This document shows, one piece after another, positions 1 through 6,377 of a DNA stretch of 6,899 nucleotides. Position 1 is the first letter of the stretch. Every line of letters starts with the position of its first letter. A model generated the notes under the pieces. The model saw only the letters and a program-made list of their open reading frames with translations. It was not told the DNA's origin and searched no databases. The stretch spans positions 1 to 6,899 of the forward strand of contig JAKBAG010000163.1 in the NCBI GenBank assembly GCA_021809235.1, read 5' to 3'. Made by a program: the position numbers and the translations under genes. This DNA is from Acidobacteriota bacterium. GTDB taxonomy: Bacteria > Acidobacteriota > Terriglobia > Terriglobales > Acidobacteriaceae.

Positions 1-645
1 GAATCCGGCCCAACGGGCAGGCAGGCAGAACCAGTGCACCCCGGCAACGACCAGCCCCGCCCGCAAGACTCGCTCGCTGGGGCCTGCCCATCGGCACTCG
101 GTGCTGCCCGACCACTTCCGGCTGTCTACTGGGGCGCACCCTCCGGCATGCATTGCGTGGACACTGTCATTCGACAGGTTATCGACGAGGGCTGGTCGCA
201 CCACATCACACGGCTCATGGTGCTGGCAAACCTCGCCACACTTTGCGGCTTTTCTCCGCGCCAGCTCACCGACTGGTTCTGGATTGCCTATGTGGACGCT
301 TTTGACTGGGTGGTGGAAACCAACGTCCTCGGCATGGCCACCTACGCCGACGGCGGCCTGACGGCAACCAAGCCCTACGTCTCCGGTGCCGCCTACATCC
401 ATCGCATGTCCAACTACTGCGTCCGCTGCCAGTTCGATCCCAAAAAGAGTACCGGTCCGGGATCCTGCCCCTTTACCGCCCTTTATTGGAGCTTTCTCGA
501 ACGCAATGAAGCTGTGCTCGGCTCCAACTTTCGCATGCAGATGCCCTACAAAACGCTACATCGCAAATCCGAATCCGAACGAGCCCAACTCCGGCAACGC
601 GCTGCAGAAGCCATCTCCACTCTGGAGTCGCTCCCCATGCCATAG
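1..645 (+). CDS. FeS bacterial cryptochrome/photolyase (PhrB/CryB-type), C-terminal part
   Basis: The likely role is a flavin-dependent (6-4) photolyase or cryptochrome of the COG3046 class, which repairs UV lesions in DNA using light. The frame is open from the left edge to TAG at 643-645. The visible protein matches the FAD- and cluster-binding C-terminal half: RPLPAVYW, the HHITRLMVLAN stretch, the YADGG..TKPYVSGAAYIHRMS stretch and CPFTALYW. Four cysteine codons at 154, 418, 427 and 466 give C-X87-C-X2-C-X12-C, the spacing I recall for the 4Fe-4S ligands of Agrobacterium PhrB. Family members are about 500 aa, so the N-terminal antenna domain would lie outside the window. A GTG at 34 could start a 203-aa product but has no clear Shine-Dalgarno sequence. 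Upstream of about position 90 no frame resembles the family (expected: a W-R-E-Y segment and an MP-Y motif), so the gene may be divergent, rearranged or a remnant. The family call is secure; intactness is not. Confidence 0.85.
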   Translation, partial: ESGPTGRQAEPVHPGNDQPRPQDSLAGACPSALGAARPLPAVYWGAPSGMHCVDTVIRQVIDEGWSHHITRLMVLANLATLCGFSPRQLTDWFWIAYVDAFDWVVETNVLGMATYADGGLTATKPYVSGAAYIHRMSNYCVRCQFDPKKSTGPGSCPFTALYWSFLERNEAVLGSNFRMQMPYKTLHRKSESERAQLRQRAAEAISTLESLPMP

Positions 646-649
646 CTGG

Positions 650-682
650 CCGCAGTAACCGCTGCAGCCCGAAACACTGCGG
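650..682. repeat. Perfect 7-bp inverted repeat between photolyase and amidohydrolase genes
   Basis: CCGCAGT at 650-656 is the exact reverse complement of ACTGCGG at 676-682, with a 19-nt spacer that itself contains the 8-bp palindrome GCTGCAGC (661-668). The right arm directly touches the TATGAT hexamer at 683-688. No T-run follows, so a simple rho-independent terminator for the photolyase is unlikely. A dyad overlapping a promoter fits an operator better, but no regulator gene lies next to it. The repeat is directly visible; its role is inferred. Confidence 0.5.
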
Positions 683-688
683 TATGAT
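683..688 (+). promoter_or_regulatory. Putative -10 element (TATGAT) for the amidohydrolase gene
   Basis: TATGAT differs from the TATAAT consensus at one base and lies 27 nt before the TTG start at 716, leaving room for a short leader with its Shine-Dalgarno. No recognisable -35 hexamer is present 16-19 nt upstream; that space is taken by the inverted repeat. This is a weak prediction from sequence alone. Confidence 0.3.
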
Positions 689-705
689 GGCTCCATCCTC
701 GCGCC

Positions 706-709
706 GGAG
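706..709 (+). promoter_or_regulatory. Ribosome binding site deciding the TTG start at 716
   Basis: GGAG sits 6 nt before TTG 716. The reading frame has a TAA at 656-658 and no in-frame ATG before the signal-peptide region, so this site supports the rare TTG start and keeps the basic N-terminus of the export signal. Confidence 0.6.
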
Positions 710-715
710 CCCGCC

Positions 716-2458
716 TTGCCTCATCCTGCCCCGCATCGTCCTCGCGTTCGTTTTCGCCTGATCCCTGCAATCCTGCTGCATTCTGCTTTCTTTGCGCTCC
801 TGCTCGGCGGCGGCGCGGCCTGCATGCCGGCCAGCAACCCGCAGGTGCCCTTCGACATCGTGATCATCCACGGCCGCATTCTCGATGGAACCGGTTCCCC
901 CTGGTACGCCGCACAGATCGGAGTCCGCAACGGCCTAATTGCGGCGATTGGTAAACTCGACGACCAGCCCCGTCGCCAGACCATCGATGCCCACGGACAG
1001 GTCGTGGCTCCCGGCTTCATCGACATGCTCGGTCAATCCGAACTCAACCTGCTGGTCGATCCGCGCGTACCCTCCAAAATCTTCCAGGGCATCACCACTG
1101 AGATCACCGGCGAAGGCGACTCCGTTGCGCCCCTGAACGCCACGCTGATTGCCGACAATCAAAGCGACTACCAGCACCTCGGTATCCATCCTGACTGGAC
1201 AACGCTAGGCCAGTACTTTGCCCGCCTGGAGCATCAGGGCATCGGCATCAACTTTGCCACCTACGTCGGAGAAACCGGTATTCGCCGCATCGTTTTGGGC
1301 GACGGGGATGTGCAGCCCACCCCGGCGCAGCTCGACCAGATGCGCGCTCTGGTGCGTCAGGCCATGCTCGATGGAGCCATGGGGCTTTCCACTTCGCTGC
1401 AATATGCCCCGGCTCCCTATGCCAAAACATCCGAGATTGCCGCACTGGCCAGCGTCGCAGCCGAGTACGGCGGCATCTACGCCACCCATGTCCGCTCGGA
1501 GGGGGATGCCATTCTCCCAGCTCTGGACGAGGCTGCCGCCATCGGTCGCCAGGCCCACACCTCGGTTGAGATATGGCACCTCAAAGCCGCCGGCCGTGCC
1601 AACTGGGGGCGCATGCCGCAAATCGTTGCCCACATCGAGCAGCTCCGCGCATCCGGTCTCGACATCGCCGCTGACACCTACGCCTACACTGCCTGGGGTA
1701 ATCCCCTGTCCGCATTCATTCCGCCCTGGGCGCATGCCGGTGGCACCGCCGCCATGCTGCAGCGGCTCGATGATCCGGCCCAGCGAGCCCGCATCCGCAC
1801 CGATCTGCTGCAAACGCACTCCAACTGGGACAACGAATGGCAGGAGATCTCCGGCCCCGGGGATATTCTCATCACCGATGTTTCCAATCCCGCTCTGCGC
1901 CCGCTGCTGGGCCAGCGGCTCTCTGCCATTGCCTCTCTCTGGCACAAGGATTCCATCGACGCGCTCTTCGATCTCCTGCTCCAGGACAAGGGAAACACCG
2001 AAGCAGCAGTCTTTGCCATGAGCGAGCCTGACGTGGAACTGGCCCTCAAACAGCCCTGGGTCTCGGTGGACAACGACGCTGGAGGCGTTTCCCCGGAAGG
2101 CATCCTGGGGCGGCAGCACACCCATCCGCGCGCCTACGGAACCTTCCCGCGTATCCTGCGCAAATACGTTCGCCAGCAGCATCTGCTCACGCTTCCCGAT
2201 GCCATCCGCAAGTTCTCAGCCCTGCCCGCCGAGCGGCTGCGTCTTGCCGATCGCGGCGTTCTCAAACTGGGCATGGCCGCCGACATCGTGATCTTTGACC
2301 CGGCCACCATCCAGGATCACGCCACCTATGAGAACCCCAACCAGCTCTCCACCGGCATGGATTTCGTTCTCGTCAATGGAGTCCCCGTCATAGCCCACGG
2401 CAACATGACTGGAGCACTTCCCGGACAGGTGCTGCGCGGCCCAGGCTATCGCCGGTAA
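716..2458 (+). CDS. Exported N-acyl-D-amino-acid deacylase-like amidohydrolase
   Basis: This is a 580-aa member of the amidohydrolase superfamily, D-aminoacylase branch, expected to hydrolyse N-acyl-D-amino acids or related amides. The N-terminus has arginines, a hydrophobic stretch at residues 15-32 and GGGAAC ending at Cys36, an imperfect lipobox, so it is probably an exported lipoprotein or periplasmic protein. The small beta domain (about 46-100) leads into VAPGFIDM, then the barrel, and AADIVIFDP returns near the C-terminus. Retained metal or catalytic positions are His258 (ATHVR), His288 (WHLKAAG) and probably Asp454 (VDNDAGG); the HPRAYGTFPR signature is also present. Atypically, the HxH normally following FID is L105-G106-Q107, and the cysteine of the usual GNCG segment appears as Glu133 (GEGD). 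I believe related proteins with these changes exist in Acidobacteria and allies, so it is likely a subfamily, not a decayed gene. The substrate is unknown. It converges with the cyclase gene, 16 bp apart. Confidence 0.85.
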   Translation: MPHPAPHRPRVRFRLIPAILLHSAFFALLLGGGAACMPASNPQVPFDIVIIHGRILDGTGSPWYAAQIGVRNGLIAAIGKLDDQPRRQTIDAHGQVVAPGFIDMLGQSELNLLVDPRVPSKIFQGITTEITGEGDSVAPLNATLIADNQSDYQHLGIHPDWTTLGQYFARLEHQGIGINFATYVGETGIRRIVLGDGDVQPTPAQLDQMRALVRQAMLDGAMGLSTSLQYAPAPYAKTSEIAALASVAAEYGGIYATHVRSEGDAILPALDEAAAIGRQAHTSVEIWHLKAAGRANWGRMPQIVAHIEQLRASGLDIAADTYAYTAWGNPLSAFIPPWAHAGGTAAMLQRLDDPAQRARIRTDLLQTHSNWDNEWQEISGPGDILITDVSNPALRPLLGQRLSAIASLWHKDSIDALFDLLLQDKGNTEAAVFAMSEPDVELALKQPWVSVDNDAGGVSPEGILGRQHTHPRAYGTFPRILRKYVRQQHLLTLPDAIRKFSALPAERLRLADRGVLKLGMAADIVIFDPATIQDHATYENPNQLSTGMDFVLVNGVPVIAHGNMTGALPGQVLRGPGYRR

Positions 2459-2474
2459 CAGGTCATGCCCGGTT

Positions 2475-4838
2475 TCAGGAGCGCTCTTCGCCGTGCAGCT
2501 GCGAGGAATTATGCGGTCCGGCCTCCTGCCGCTTCTGCTCCTTGCGCATATACATTGCCATATCCGCCACTCGCTGCAGCTCTTCCTTGTCGATACCGTC
2601 GTCCGGAGCCAGCGCCAGTCCAATGCTTGCCGAGCCTTCCACCGTATAGCTTTCCAGCACAAACGGCTCGGTAAAACATCGCTCCAACCGTTGCGCCACA
2701 TCTTCGGCCTCGCGGCGTCCGCGTACCCCTGGCAACAACACAATAAACTCATCGCCGCCAATCCGTGCCAGCATGTCGTTGTCGCGCAACTGTGCCTTCA
2801 GCCGCTGCGCTACCTGCTGCAGAAATAGATCGCCCACGTGATGCCCATAGTGATCGTTCACATCCTTGAATCGATCCAGATCCAGATAAATCAGCGCCAG
2901 ATTGCCGCCTTCCCGCACTACGCGCGCCAGCAGTTCCGTCACCCTTCGTTCAAAGCTGAAGCGGTTGGGAATCTCTGTCAGTTGATCAAACTCGGAGCGA
3001 TGCCGCAGATCCTGGTACAGTCGCTGCGTGGTGATGGCAAGCTCGGCCAGACGTGCCCCTGCCTGCAGTGCCTCCTGCATCTCCTCCTTGGCCGCAATAT
3101 GGAATGCCAGGGAAAGATGCAGCGCACCCAGTCGCTCCCCATCGCTGCCAAGCAACGGCTCGGAGGCGAGGGCCACCTTCCCCGGAAGTCGCATGCGAGA
3201 CTCCGGCTCCCAACGCTCGTCCAACTCGATCCAGCAATGCGCCCCGTGCAGCCGGTAGGAAACCAGACCCACCACTGCGTCCAGGATGGTACCCAGCGGC
3301 TGGGCCCTGCTGATCATCTCCAGAATTTCGCCGCGACGCTGCTCATACAGTGCAAACCGCCTCTGGCTGGCTGTCTCCTCGCGGTTCTTGTGCTCCAGAA
3401 TCAGCGTCTGCTCCCTTACCTTGCGGCCCAGCAGCACCACCCAGGCAATCACCGCTAGAATGATTACCCCCAGCGCGCCCACCACCCACATCAGCCGCTG
3501 AAAAGTCCACCACGAAGGCAGCTCCAACAGCGATACATCCCCCGGCGAACGCATGCGCACATCGAACCAGAGCCGATCCTGCCAGTGATTGCCGCTCTCC
3601 ACAAAGCAGATTCCCGTCACCTGCACCAGGCTTCCCTCCGCGATCTCTGGAGCCGTGCCCAGGCTGGCGTCTGCAGAGCTTTGCCGCATCGTGGCGGAAA
3701 ACAGATGGCCGCCGGAGCGCAGCACATACATCGTCACCCGTGCATCCTTCACCTTGGCCACCACGTAGCCCTGCATCGAGATCAGGTCATAGGCATAGCG
3801 ACCGGACGAGGCTTCGTCCCAGCTAATCTGGCGAGGCTGCACGGCTTGCCGATCCGCGGAGCCTGGAGCCATTCTCAACTGCCCGTCAATCATGCGCACC
3901 GTCTGCTGATCCAGCTGCGGAAATCCCGTCACCTCCACCGCATCGCCGGCATGCAGCGGCAGGCGGGAACGCGTCTCCACCATCAACGAATCGCTGCCTC
4001 GCTGCACCACGGCCATCGTACCTGGATCAAAATACGTCAACGTTCCGGCCAGGTGAAGCCGCTCACTCAGATTCTCATCCTGATATCCGAATCCAGCCTC
4101 GCCGATTGAAGTCAAAGGCACCGACCATACACTGCGACTGGCTGGCTTCACCACGGCAAACTGACTCGTATCCGCAACGTTGATCCAGATTCCCGCCAGA
4201 TCCATCTTGCTGTCGAAGTCGCCTCCTGCCGCACCGTTGACACGAATCTCAGCACCAATCAATGCATCGGGAGAGTACGCTCCAGGATGCAGGATGACCA
4301 CCTCCACCGTGCCCCCATGCATCCGCAGACGCAGGTGCAACGCAGGATGCGGTTGCTCGCCATCCAGAGCCGCCGCCAGCACCTGTCCACTTACCGTCAC
4401 AAAGCGGCAGTCCAACCGCGCATGCATCAGGTCAGTAAATGTAGCCGGAACCGGCTTCGGCAATGACCCATGCTCCAGCACCCGTACTGACTCCGCCATC
4501 ACAACCGGACGAAAGCTGGCCGCTGTCGTTCCCGTCACCAGAACGCGATCTCCCGGCTGCAACCCTATCGTTTGGTTGAAGTTTGCGTACAAGCCATTCA
4601 CGCCATCGATCAGATACAGCGAACTGTCAGCCGGACGAACATAGGTCACCGTGGCCGTAATGGCTACAGGAAGTTGTTGCGCCGCAGCAGACTCTGTCAG
4701 CGCGGTCACCTGTGCCACCCGCGTCAGCGGCGGCGGCGCTGCCGACAGCGGCGTACTGCCGCTCAGCAGTACCCACAGCGCCAGTGCGCCTGCCAGTCCT
4801 GCGCTCCGACTCGCAACTCGAAGATTCTTCGCCGTCAT
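2475..4838 (-). CDS. Membrane diguanylate cyclase with four OB-like exported repeats, GAF-like region and GGDEF
   Basis: This 787-aa protein is predicted to make cyclic di-GMP from two GTP. In order it has: a signal peptide (about 1-34, ending LSAA); an exported region of about 400 residues; one membrane helix (about 449-471) after a WW pair; a charged linker; a GAF-like region (about 500-600); and a GGDEF domain (about 615-765). The catalytic motif GGDEF is intact at 694-698, and RDND at 685-688 is a proper RxxD inhibitory site five residues before it, so product feedback is expected. YLDLDRFKDVND (651-662) is the usual nucleotide/metal segment. The exported part shows four similar strands (GDRVLVTG 96-103, GAEIRVNG 195-202, GDAVEVTG 298-305, GSLVQVTG 402-409), suggesting tandem OB-fold-like sensor modules. 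ATG 4838 is the first possible start, since an in-frame TGA lies at 4850-4848. It lacks a good Shine-Dalgarno and may be coupled to the small ORF upstream. The ligand is unknown. Confidence 0.92.
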   Translation of the reverse strand: MTAKNLRVASRSAGLAGALALWVLLSGSTPLSAAPPPLTRVAQVTALTESAAAQQLPVAITATVTYVRPADSSLYLIDGVNGLYANFNQTIGLQPGDRVLVTGTTAASFRPVVMAESVRVLEHGSLPKPVPATFTDLMHARLDCRFVTVSGQVLAAALDGEQPHPALHLRLRMHGGTVEVVILHPGAYSPDALIGAEIRVNGAAGGDFDSKMDLAGIWINVADTSQFAVVKPASRSVWSVPLTSIGEAGFGYQDENLSERLHLAGTLTYFDPGTMAVVQRGSDSLMVETRSRLPLHAGDAVEVTGFPQLDQQTVRMIDGQLRMAPGSADRQAVQPRQISWDEASSGRYAYDLISMQGYVVAKVKDARVTMYVLRSGGHLFSATMRQSSADASLGTAPEIAEGSLVQVTGICFVESGNHWQDRLWFDVRMRSPGDVSLLELPSWWTFQRLMWVVGALGVIILAVIAWVVLLGRKVREQTLILEHKNREETASQRRFALYEQRRGEILEMISRAQPLGTILDAVVGLVSYRLHGAHCWIELDERWEPESRMRLPGKVALASEPLLGSDGERLGALHLSLAFHIAAKEEMQEALQAGARLAELAITTQRLYQDLRHRSEFDQLTEIPNRFSFERRVTELLARVVREGGNLALIYLDLDRFKDVNDHYGHHVGDLFLQQVAQRLKAQLRDNDMLARIGGDEFIVLLPGVRGRREAEDVAQRLERCFTEPFVLESYTVEGSASIGLALAPDDGIDKEELQRVADMAMYMRKEQKRQEAGPHNSSQLHGEERS

Positions 4839-4847
4839 CGCGTACCG

Positions 4848-4973
4848 TCATTGCTCATCGCGTTTGCATTCCCACCTGCAACGCAAGCTGCCATCCTGTC
4901 CATCGGCACTTTGCACGGATATATGCAGCGTTTTCGAACAGTCGTAGCAATTCAAAATCATCTTAGTCCACAT
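4848..4973 (-). CDS. Candidate 41-aa Cys-rich small protein upstream of the diguanylate cyclase
   Basis: The ATG at 4973-4971 is preceded by GGAG (4981-4978) with a short 4-nt spacer and runs to TGA at 4850-4848. The peptide has four cysteines as C-X2-C (NCYDC) and, 17 residues later, C-X3-C (RCRWEC), and ends KRDEQ; this resembles a small zinc-binding ribbon. The stop lies 9 nt before the cyclase ATG on the same strand, which would allow translational coupling to a gene with no clear ribosome site of its own. Third-position G/C is about 59%, lower than in the neighbouring genes, which weakens the coding case. An in-frame GTG/ATG extension upstream to 5057 would overlap the arginase promoter region and is less likely. 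I do not recognise the family. It could be a leader peptide or chance. Confidence 0.35.
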   Translation of the reverse strand: MWTKMILNCYDCSKTLHISVQSADGQDGSLRCRWECKRDEQ

Positions 4974-5041
4974 TTTTCTCCAAAGGAATGAGCAAAAGGG
5001 GGATAGAGACTCCCACGAAGCGGTCAGTTCCCTGCCGCCAC

Positions 5042-5072
5042 TTGTCCCATCCCGCACCCGGTCTGCTTTAAT
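5042..5072 (+). promoter_or_regulatory. Putative arginase promoter (TTGTCC, 19-nt spacer, extended -10 TGCTTTAAT)
   Basis: TTGTCC at 5042-5047 is followed after 19 nt by TTTAAT at 5067-5072, preceded by TG at 5064-5065, giving an extended -10 arrangement. Transcription would then start near 5079, leaving a leader of about 40 nt that contains the Shine-Dalgarno at 5108-5113. The upstream in-frame ATG at 5071 overlaps this -10 and would not be in the transcript. The spacer is longer than optimal, partly offset by the TG extension. Confidence 0.45.
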
Positions 5073-5107
5073 GACCTGTTGGCAGCTTCTCTGGCCTGCT
5101 GCTTTTC

Positions 5108-5113
5108 AGGGAG
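5108..5113 (+). promoter_or_regulatory. Ribosome binding site deciding the arginase start at 5122
   Basis: AGGGAG lies 8 nt before ATG 5122. The alternative ATG at 5071 has no comparable purine run before it, and the 17 extra residues it would add (rich in Trp, Cys and Phe) do not look like an arginase N-terminus. Confidence 0.7.
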
Positions 5114-5121
5114 TCTTTTGC

Positions 5122-6084
5122 ATGTCCTCAACCACCGATCCCATCCTCCATCGCACCGGCACACAAACCCGTCCTACCCGCAATCTGGGTGTCCTCGGCG
5201 TTCCCATCGACCTCGGAGCCAGCCGTCGCGGCGTGGACATGGGCCCCTCGGCGGTTCGCGTTGCCGACCTCGACGATCGCCTGGCTGCGCTCGGCCACTC
5301 CGTCACCGACTACGGGGATATTCGCGTCGAAATCGCTGAAACACAGCACTTTGGCAACCGCAACGCCCATTATCTGGATGCCATCGCGGACACATGCAGA
5401 CGTAGCGCCACAGCCATTCTCGAGATTCTCGCCGCCGGGCGCACCCCGCTGGTTCTCGGCGGAGACCACTCCATGGCCGCCGGAACCGTCAGCGGCGTCT
5501 CCGAGTTCTTCCGCCGCAGGCAGCAGCAGATCGGGCTCATCTGGCTCGATGCCCACTCCGACATCAACACGCCCGAAACTTCCCCCTCAGGCAATGTCCA
5601 TGGCATGCCGCTGGCGGCGCTGCTCGGCCTGGGACCAGCCCCGCTGGCCTCCATCTTCCACGCCCAGCCCAAAATCTCACCGGCCAACACCGTCCTCATC
5701 GGCATTCGCGATGTCGATACCGCCGAGCGCGAAAATCTGCACAAGGCCGGAGTCACCGTCTTCACCATGCGTGAAATCGACGAGCGTGGCCTGCGGACCA
5801 TCATGGAGCAGGCCCTGCGCATCGCCTCGTCTGGCACCGCCGGCTACCACGTCTCACTCGACATGGACTGGATCGATCCGGAAGACGCGCCCGGCGTCGG
5901 CACTCCGGTCCGCGGCGGAGCCACCTACCGCGAAGCCCACCTGGCCATGGAAATCATCGCCGACCACGGCCAGCTCGTCAGCCTGGAGATCGTTGAGGTC
6001 AATCCTGTGCTCGACGAACGCAACCGCACCGCCGAACTCGCCGTCGAACTCGCCTGCTCCGCCTTCGGCAAGAAAATCCTTTGA
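5122..6084 (+). CDS. rocF: Arginase
   Basis: This 320-aa ureohydrolase converts L-arginine to ornithine and urea in the cytoplasm, feeding arginine use as a nitrogen and carbon source and ornithine/polyamine supply. All binuclear manganese ligands are visible: His116 in GGDHS (113-117), Asp143, His145 and Asp147 in DAHSD, and Asp247 and Asp249 in DMD. The arginase-type substrate loop SGNVHGMP (156-163) separates it from agmatinases and formimidoylglutamases. The C-terminal pattern EVNPVLDERNRTAELA ending GKKIL closely matches Bacillus-type RocF as I recall it. The length is normal once the start is set at 5122, chosen for its Shine-Dalgarno; the first ~20 residues before LGVLGVPIDLG are a low-complexity extension. 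It appears monocistronic: it is divergent from the cyclase and followed by about 290 bp before ddl. No urease or other arginine genes are in view. Confidence 0.95.
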   Translation: MSSTTDPILHRTGTQTRPTRNLGVLGVPIDLGASRRGVDMGPSAVRVADLDDRLAALGHSVTDYGDIRVEIAETQHFGNRNAHYLDAIADTCRRSATAILEILAAGRTPLVLGGDHSMAAGTVSGVSEFFRRRQQQIGLIWLDAHSDINTPETSPSGNVHGMPLAALLGLGPAPLASIFHAQPKISPANTVLIGIRDVDTAERENLHKAGVTVFTMREIDERGLRTIMEQALRIASSGTAGYHVSLDMDWIDPEDAPGVGTPVRGGATYREAHLAMEIIADHGQLVSLEIVEVNPVLDERNRTAELAVELACSAFGKKIL

Positions 6085-6377
6085 CGCAGCCATCGTGTCT
6101 TCGTACCTTTCGCCAGTAGCCTTCGCGCTGGTCGTCTCGTGCATCCGTACGCGCCACAGCAGAATGTCATTGCCTGCCAGATTCCATTGCAGCACGGCCC
6201 CATCCTCCGCTCCTTGGCATCCGAAGAACGGGTTGATGCCACCTACGGTAGTGTTCCTGCACTCAGGACGGTCTTCCGGATACACCGGCCGGTTCTCGCT
6301 GACCGCACTTTACCACCCAAGCACATCCTCTGCGCTCGGATGAGTGCCCATCCCGGCACACAGCTACAATCAACTTT
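6085..6377. other. 293-bp interval without a convincing gene, between arginase and ddl
   Basis: No open frame here has a good start site or a recognisable product. A plus-strand frame (6139-6381) and a minus-strand frame (GTG 6285 running down into the antisense of arginase) are open but lack ribosome sites and family motifs. The interval holds a 7-bp stem (TGGCATC 6215-6221 with GATGCCA 6235-6241, 13-nt loop) and a 5-bp stem (CGGTC 6269-6273 with GACCG 6301-6305) enclosing three CCGG tetramers. Neither is followed by a T-run. It could hold an arginase terminator of unusual form, a small RNA or gene debris; the last part carries the ddl promoter. Confidence 0.4.
6365..6370 (+). promoter_or_regulatory. 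Putative -10 element (TACAAT) directly before ddl
   Basis: TACAAT ends 7 nt before the GTG start of ddl at 6378, so transcription would begin at or within a base or two of the start codon, predicting a leaderless mRNA. No Shine-Dalgarno is present before the GTG, which fits. The -35 region is poor (TGAGTG at 6341-6346, 18-nt spacer). Confidence 0.4.

Larger units (their letters stand above)
4839..5121. other. Divergent intergenic control region between diguanylate cyclase and arginase
   Basis: This gap of about 280 bp separates two divergent genes and includes an A+T-richer core (about 4910-5010) unlike the surrounding coding DNA. It holds the arginase promoter on the plus strand and the candidate Cys-rich small ORF on the minus strand. 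On the minus strand a TATATC at 4924-4919 could be a -10 for the cyclase, but no convincing -35 accompanies it. A TTCGAA palindrome lies at 4934-4939. No RNA gene is recognised. Confidence 0.5.

Noticed and set aside
1205..2182. 325-codon minus-strand frame inside the amidohydrolase gene
   Set aside because: It is a shadow frame created by GC-rich codon bias; the plus strand has clear protein motifs throughout.
2456..2500. Terminator between the convergent amidohydrolase and cyclase genes
   Set aside because: Only 16 bp separate the stop codons, and no stem with a T-run is visible; only a 4-bp CCGG repeat pair is present.
2838..3458. 206-codon plus-strand frame opposite the cyclase
   Set aside because: It is antisense to the GGDEF/GAF coding region, without a start signal or domain.
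4995..5015. GGGA/TCCC short hairpin in the divergent region
   Set aside because: A 4-bp stem is expected by chance in DNA of this composition.
4988..5071. 27-codon plus-strand ORF (start 4988) ahead of arginase
   Set aside because: It lies upstream of, and overlaps, the predicted promoter, and has no conserved features; the AAAGGA before its ATG has no spacer.
5854..6285. 143-codon open frame on the minus strand overlapping the arginase 3' end
   Set aside because: It starts with a GTG without a ribosome site, more than half of it is antisense to a certain arginase gene, and no family motif is visible.
5189..6343. 384-codon plus-strand frame overlapping arginase
   Set aside because: It is a Ser/Pro/Arg-rich shadow frame without motifs; the arginase frame contains all metal ligands.
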